Shown here one piece after another: positions 5,812 through 6,102 of a DNA stretch of 6,102 bases (its first letter is position 1; each line of letters begins with the position of its first letter). The notes beneath the pieces were generated by a model. It saw only the letters and a list, made by a program, of their open reading frames with translations, was not told where the DNA came from and searched no databases. The position numbers and the translations under genes are program-made. The DNA is from JANMEX01 sp031423755 (lineage in GTDB: Bacteria > Pseudomonadota > Alphaproteobacteria > Rhizobiales > Rhizobiaceae), in NCBI GenBank assembly GCA_031423755.1, contig JANPGC010000283.1, positions 1 to 6,102 of the forward strand, given 5' to 3'.

Positions 5812-6102
5812 TCAAGTGGTTACCAAATCATCGTTCGCAGCGTTCGCAGCGTTCGCAGCGTTCGCGCTTTGCGACGACAAGCCAATTGCCTTCACCAGTC
5901 CATATACCGCCGGAATCACCACCAGAGTCAGGATGGTAGATGAGATCATGCCGCCGATCATCGGCACGGCGATGCGCTGCATGACTTCCGACCCGGTGCC
6001 CGTACTCCACAGGATGGGCAGCAGACCGGCCATGATGGCGACCACCGTCATCATCTTGGGCCGCACGCGCTCGACGGCGCCTTCCATTATCGCGGCGTAG
6101 AG
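5812..6102 (-). CDS. cusA: CusA/CzcA-type RND heavy-metal efflux pump, C-terminal part (runs off right edge)
   Basis: Only the last 96 residues are in the window; the 5' part lies beyond 6102, and the frame reaches the edge on a codon boundary (LYAAIMEGA). GAVERVRPKMMTV, AGLLPILWSTGTGSEVMQR and VPMIGGMISSTILTL are the near-invariant sequence of the last two membrane helices of the heavy-metal RND family, closest in my memory to CusA. Such pumps form trimers with a membrane-fusion protein and an outer-membrane channel and expel Cu(+)/Ag(+), or Zn/Co/Cd in CzcA relatives; the deciding Met residues are outside the window. The copper genes nearby favour CusA. After the last helix (about residue 75) comes an odd low-complexity tail with Ala-Asn repeats, ending DDLVTT. 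Confidence 0.9.
   Translation of the reverse strand, partial: LYAAIMEGAVERVRPKMMTVVAIMAGLLPILWSTGTGSEVMQRIAVPMIGGMISSTILTLVVIPAVYGLVKAIGLSSQSANAANAANAANDDLVTT
5832..5865. repeat. 9-bp tandem repeat, about 3.8 copies, inside the cusA 3' end
   Basis: CGTTCGCAG is repeated exactly at 5832, 5841 and 5850, with a partial fourth copy (CGTTCGC) at 5859-5865. On the minus strand it encodes a run of Ala-Asn-Ala units in the C-terminal tail of the RND pump. The unit length is a multiple of three, so gain or loss of copies keeps the reading frame. Exact identity of the copies suggests recent slippage. Confidence 0.9.

Noticed and set aside
5832..5865. Short repeats resembling a CRISPR array
   Set aside because: The 9-bp units are directly adjacent with no spacers and lie within the coding sequence of the RND pump.

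Overview
This 6.1 kb window looks like part of a copper/heavy-metal resistance island from a proteobacterium. The lipoprotein signal, the YafK-type peptidoglycan enzyme and the CusA-type RND pump all imply a Gram-negative host. Protein style and moderate GC suggest an alphaproteobacterium (Rhizobiales- or Sphingomonadales-like), but that is an impression, not something shown by the sequence.

Layout, left to right. Positions 1-344 hold no convincing gene, but at 12-33 there is a palindrome followed by a T-run when read on the minus strand, which looks like an intrinsic terminator. A leftward pair follows: a di-haem cytochrome b561 (345-866) and, upstream of it, a CsoR-family copper-sensing repressor (900-1175). 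Divergently, copA (1267-3609) encodes a complete Cu(+)-exporting P1B ATPase with an N-terminal YHS plus heavy-metal-binding region in place of HMA domains. The 91-bp gap between csoR and copA carries overlapping divergent promoters and two CsoR-type operators (1185-1201 and 1220-1237). The first operator lies within the spacer of both promoters, so the sensor probably controls both itself plus the cytochrome and the pump.

Downstream of copA is a YafK/DpaA-like L,D-transpeptidase-fold lipoprotein gene (3702-4286). Its reading frame continues without a shift beyond a TAA codon at 4284-4286 to 4661, and the continuation still looks like family C-terminal sequence. This is either a recent nonsense mutation, a readthrough site or a sequence error. 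Converging on it from the right is an acyltransferase-3 family membrane protein (4711-5733, minus strand). The last 96 residues of a CusA/CzcA RND metal pump (minus strand) enter from the right edge and end in an unusual Ala-Asn repeat tail encoded by a 9-bp tandem repeat.

Working model (inference): excess Cu(+) releases CsoR, CopA moves Cu(+) from cytoplasm to periplasm, and the CusA-type RND pump just off the right edge expels it from the cell. The cytochrome b561 could handle superoxide or electron-transfer stress that accompanies copper. The YafK-like and acyltransferase proteins may adjust the envelope, or may simply be passengers in the island.
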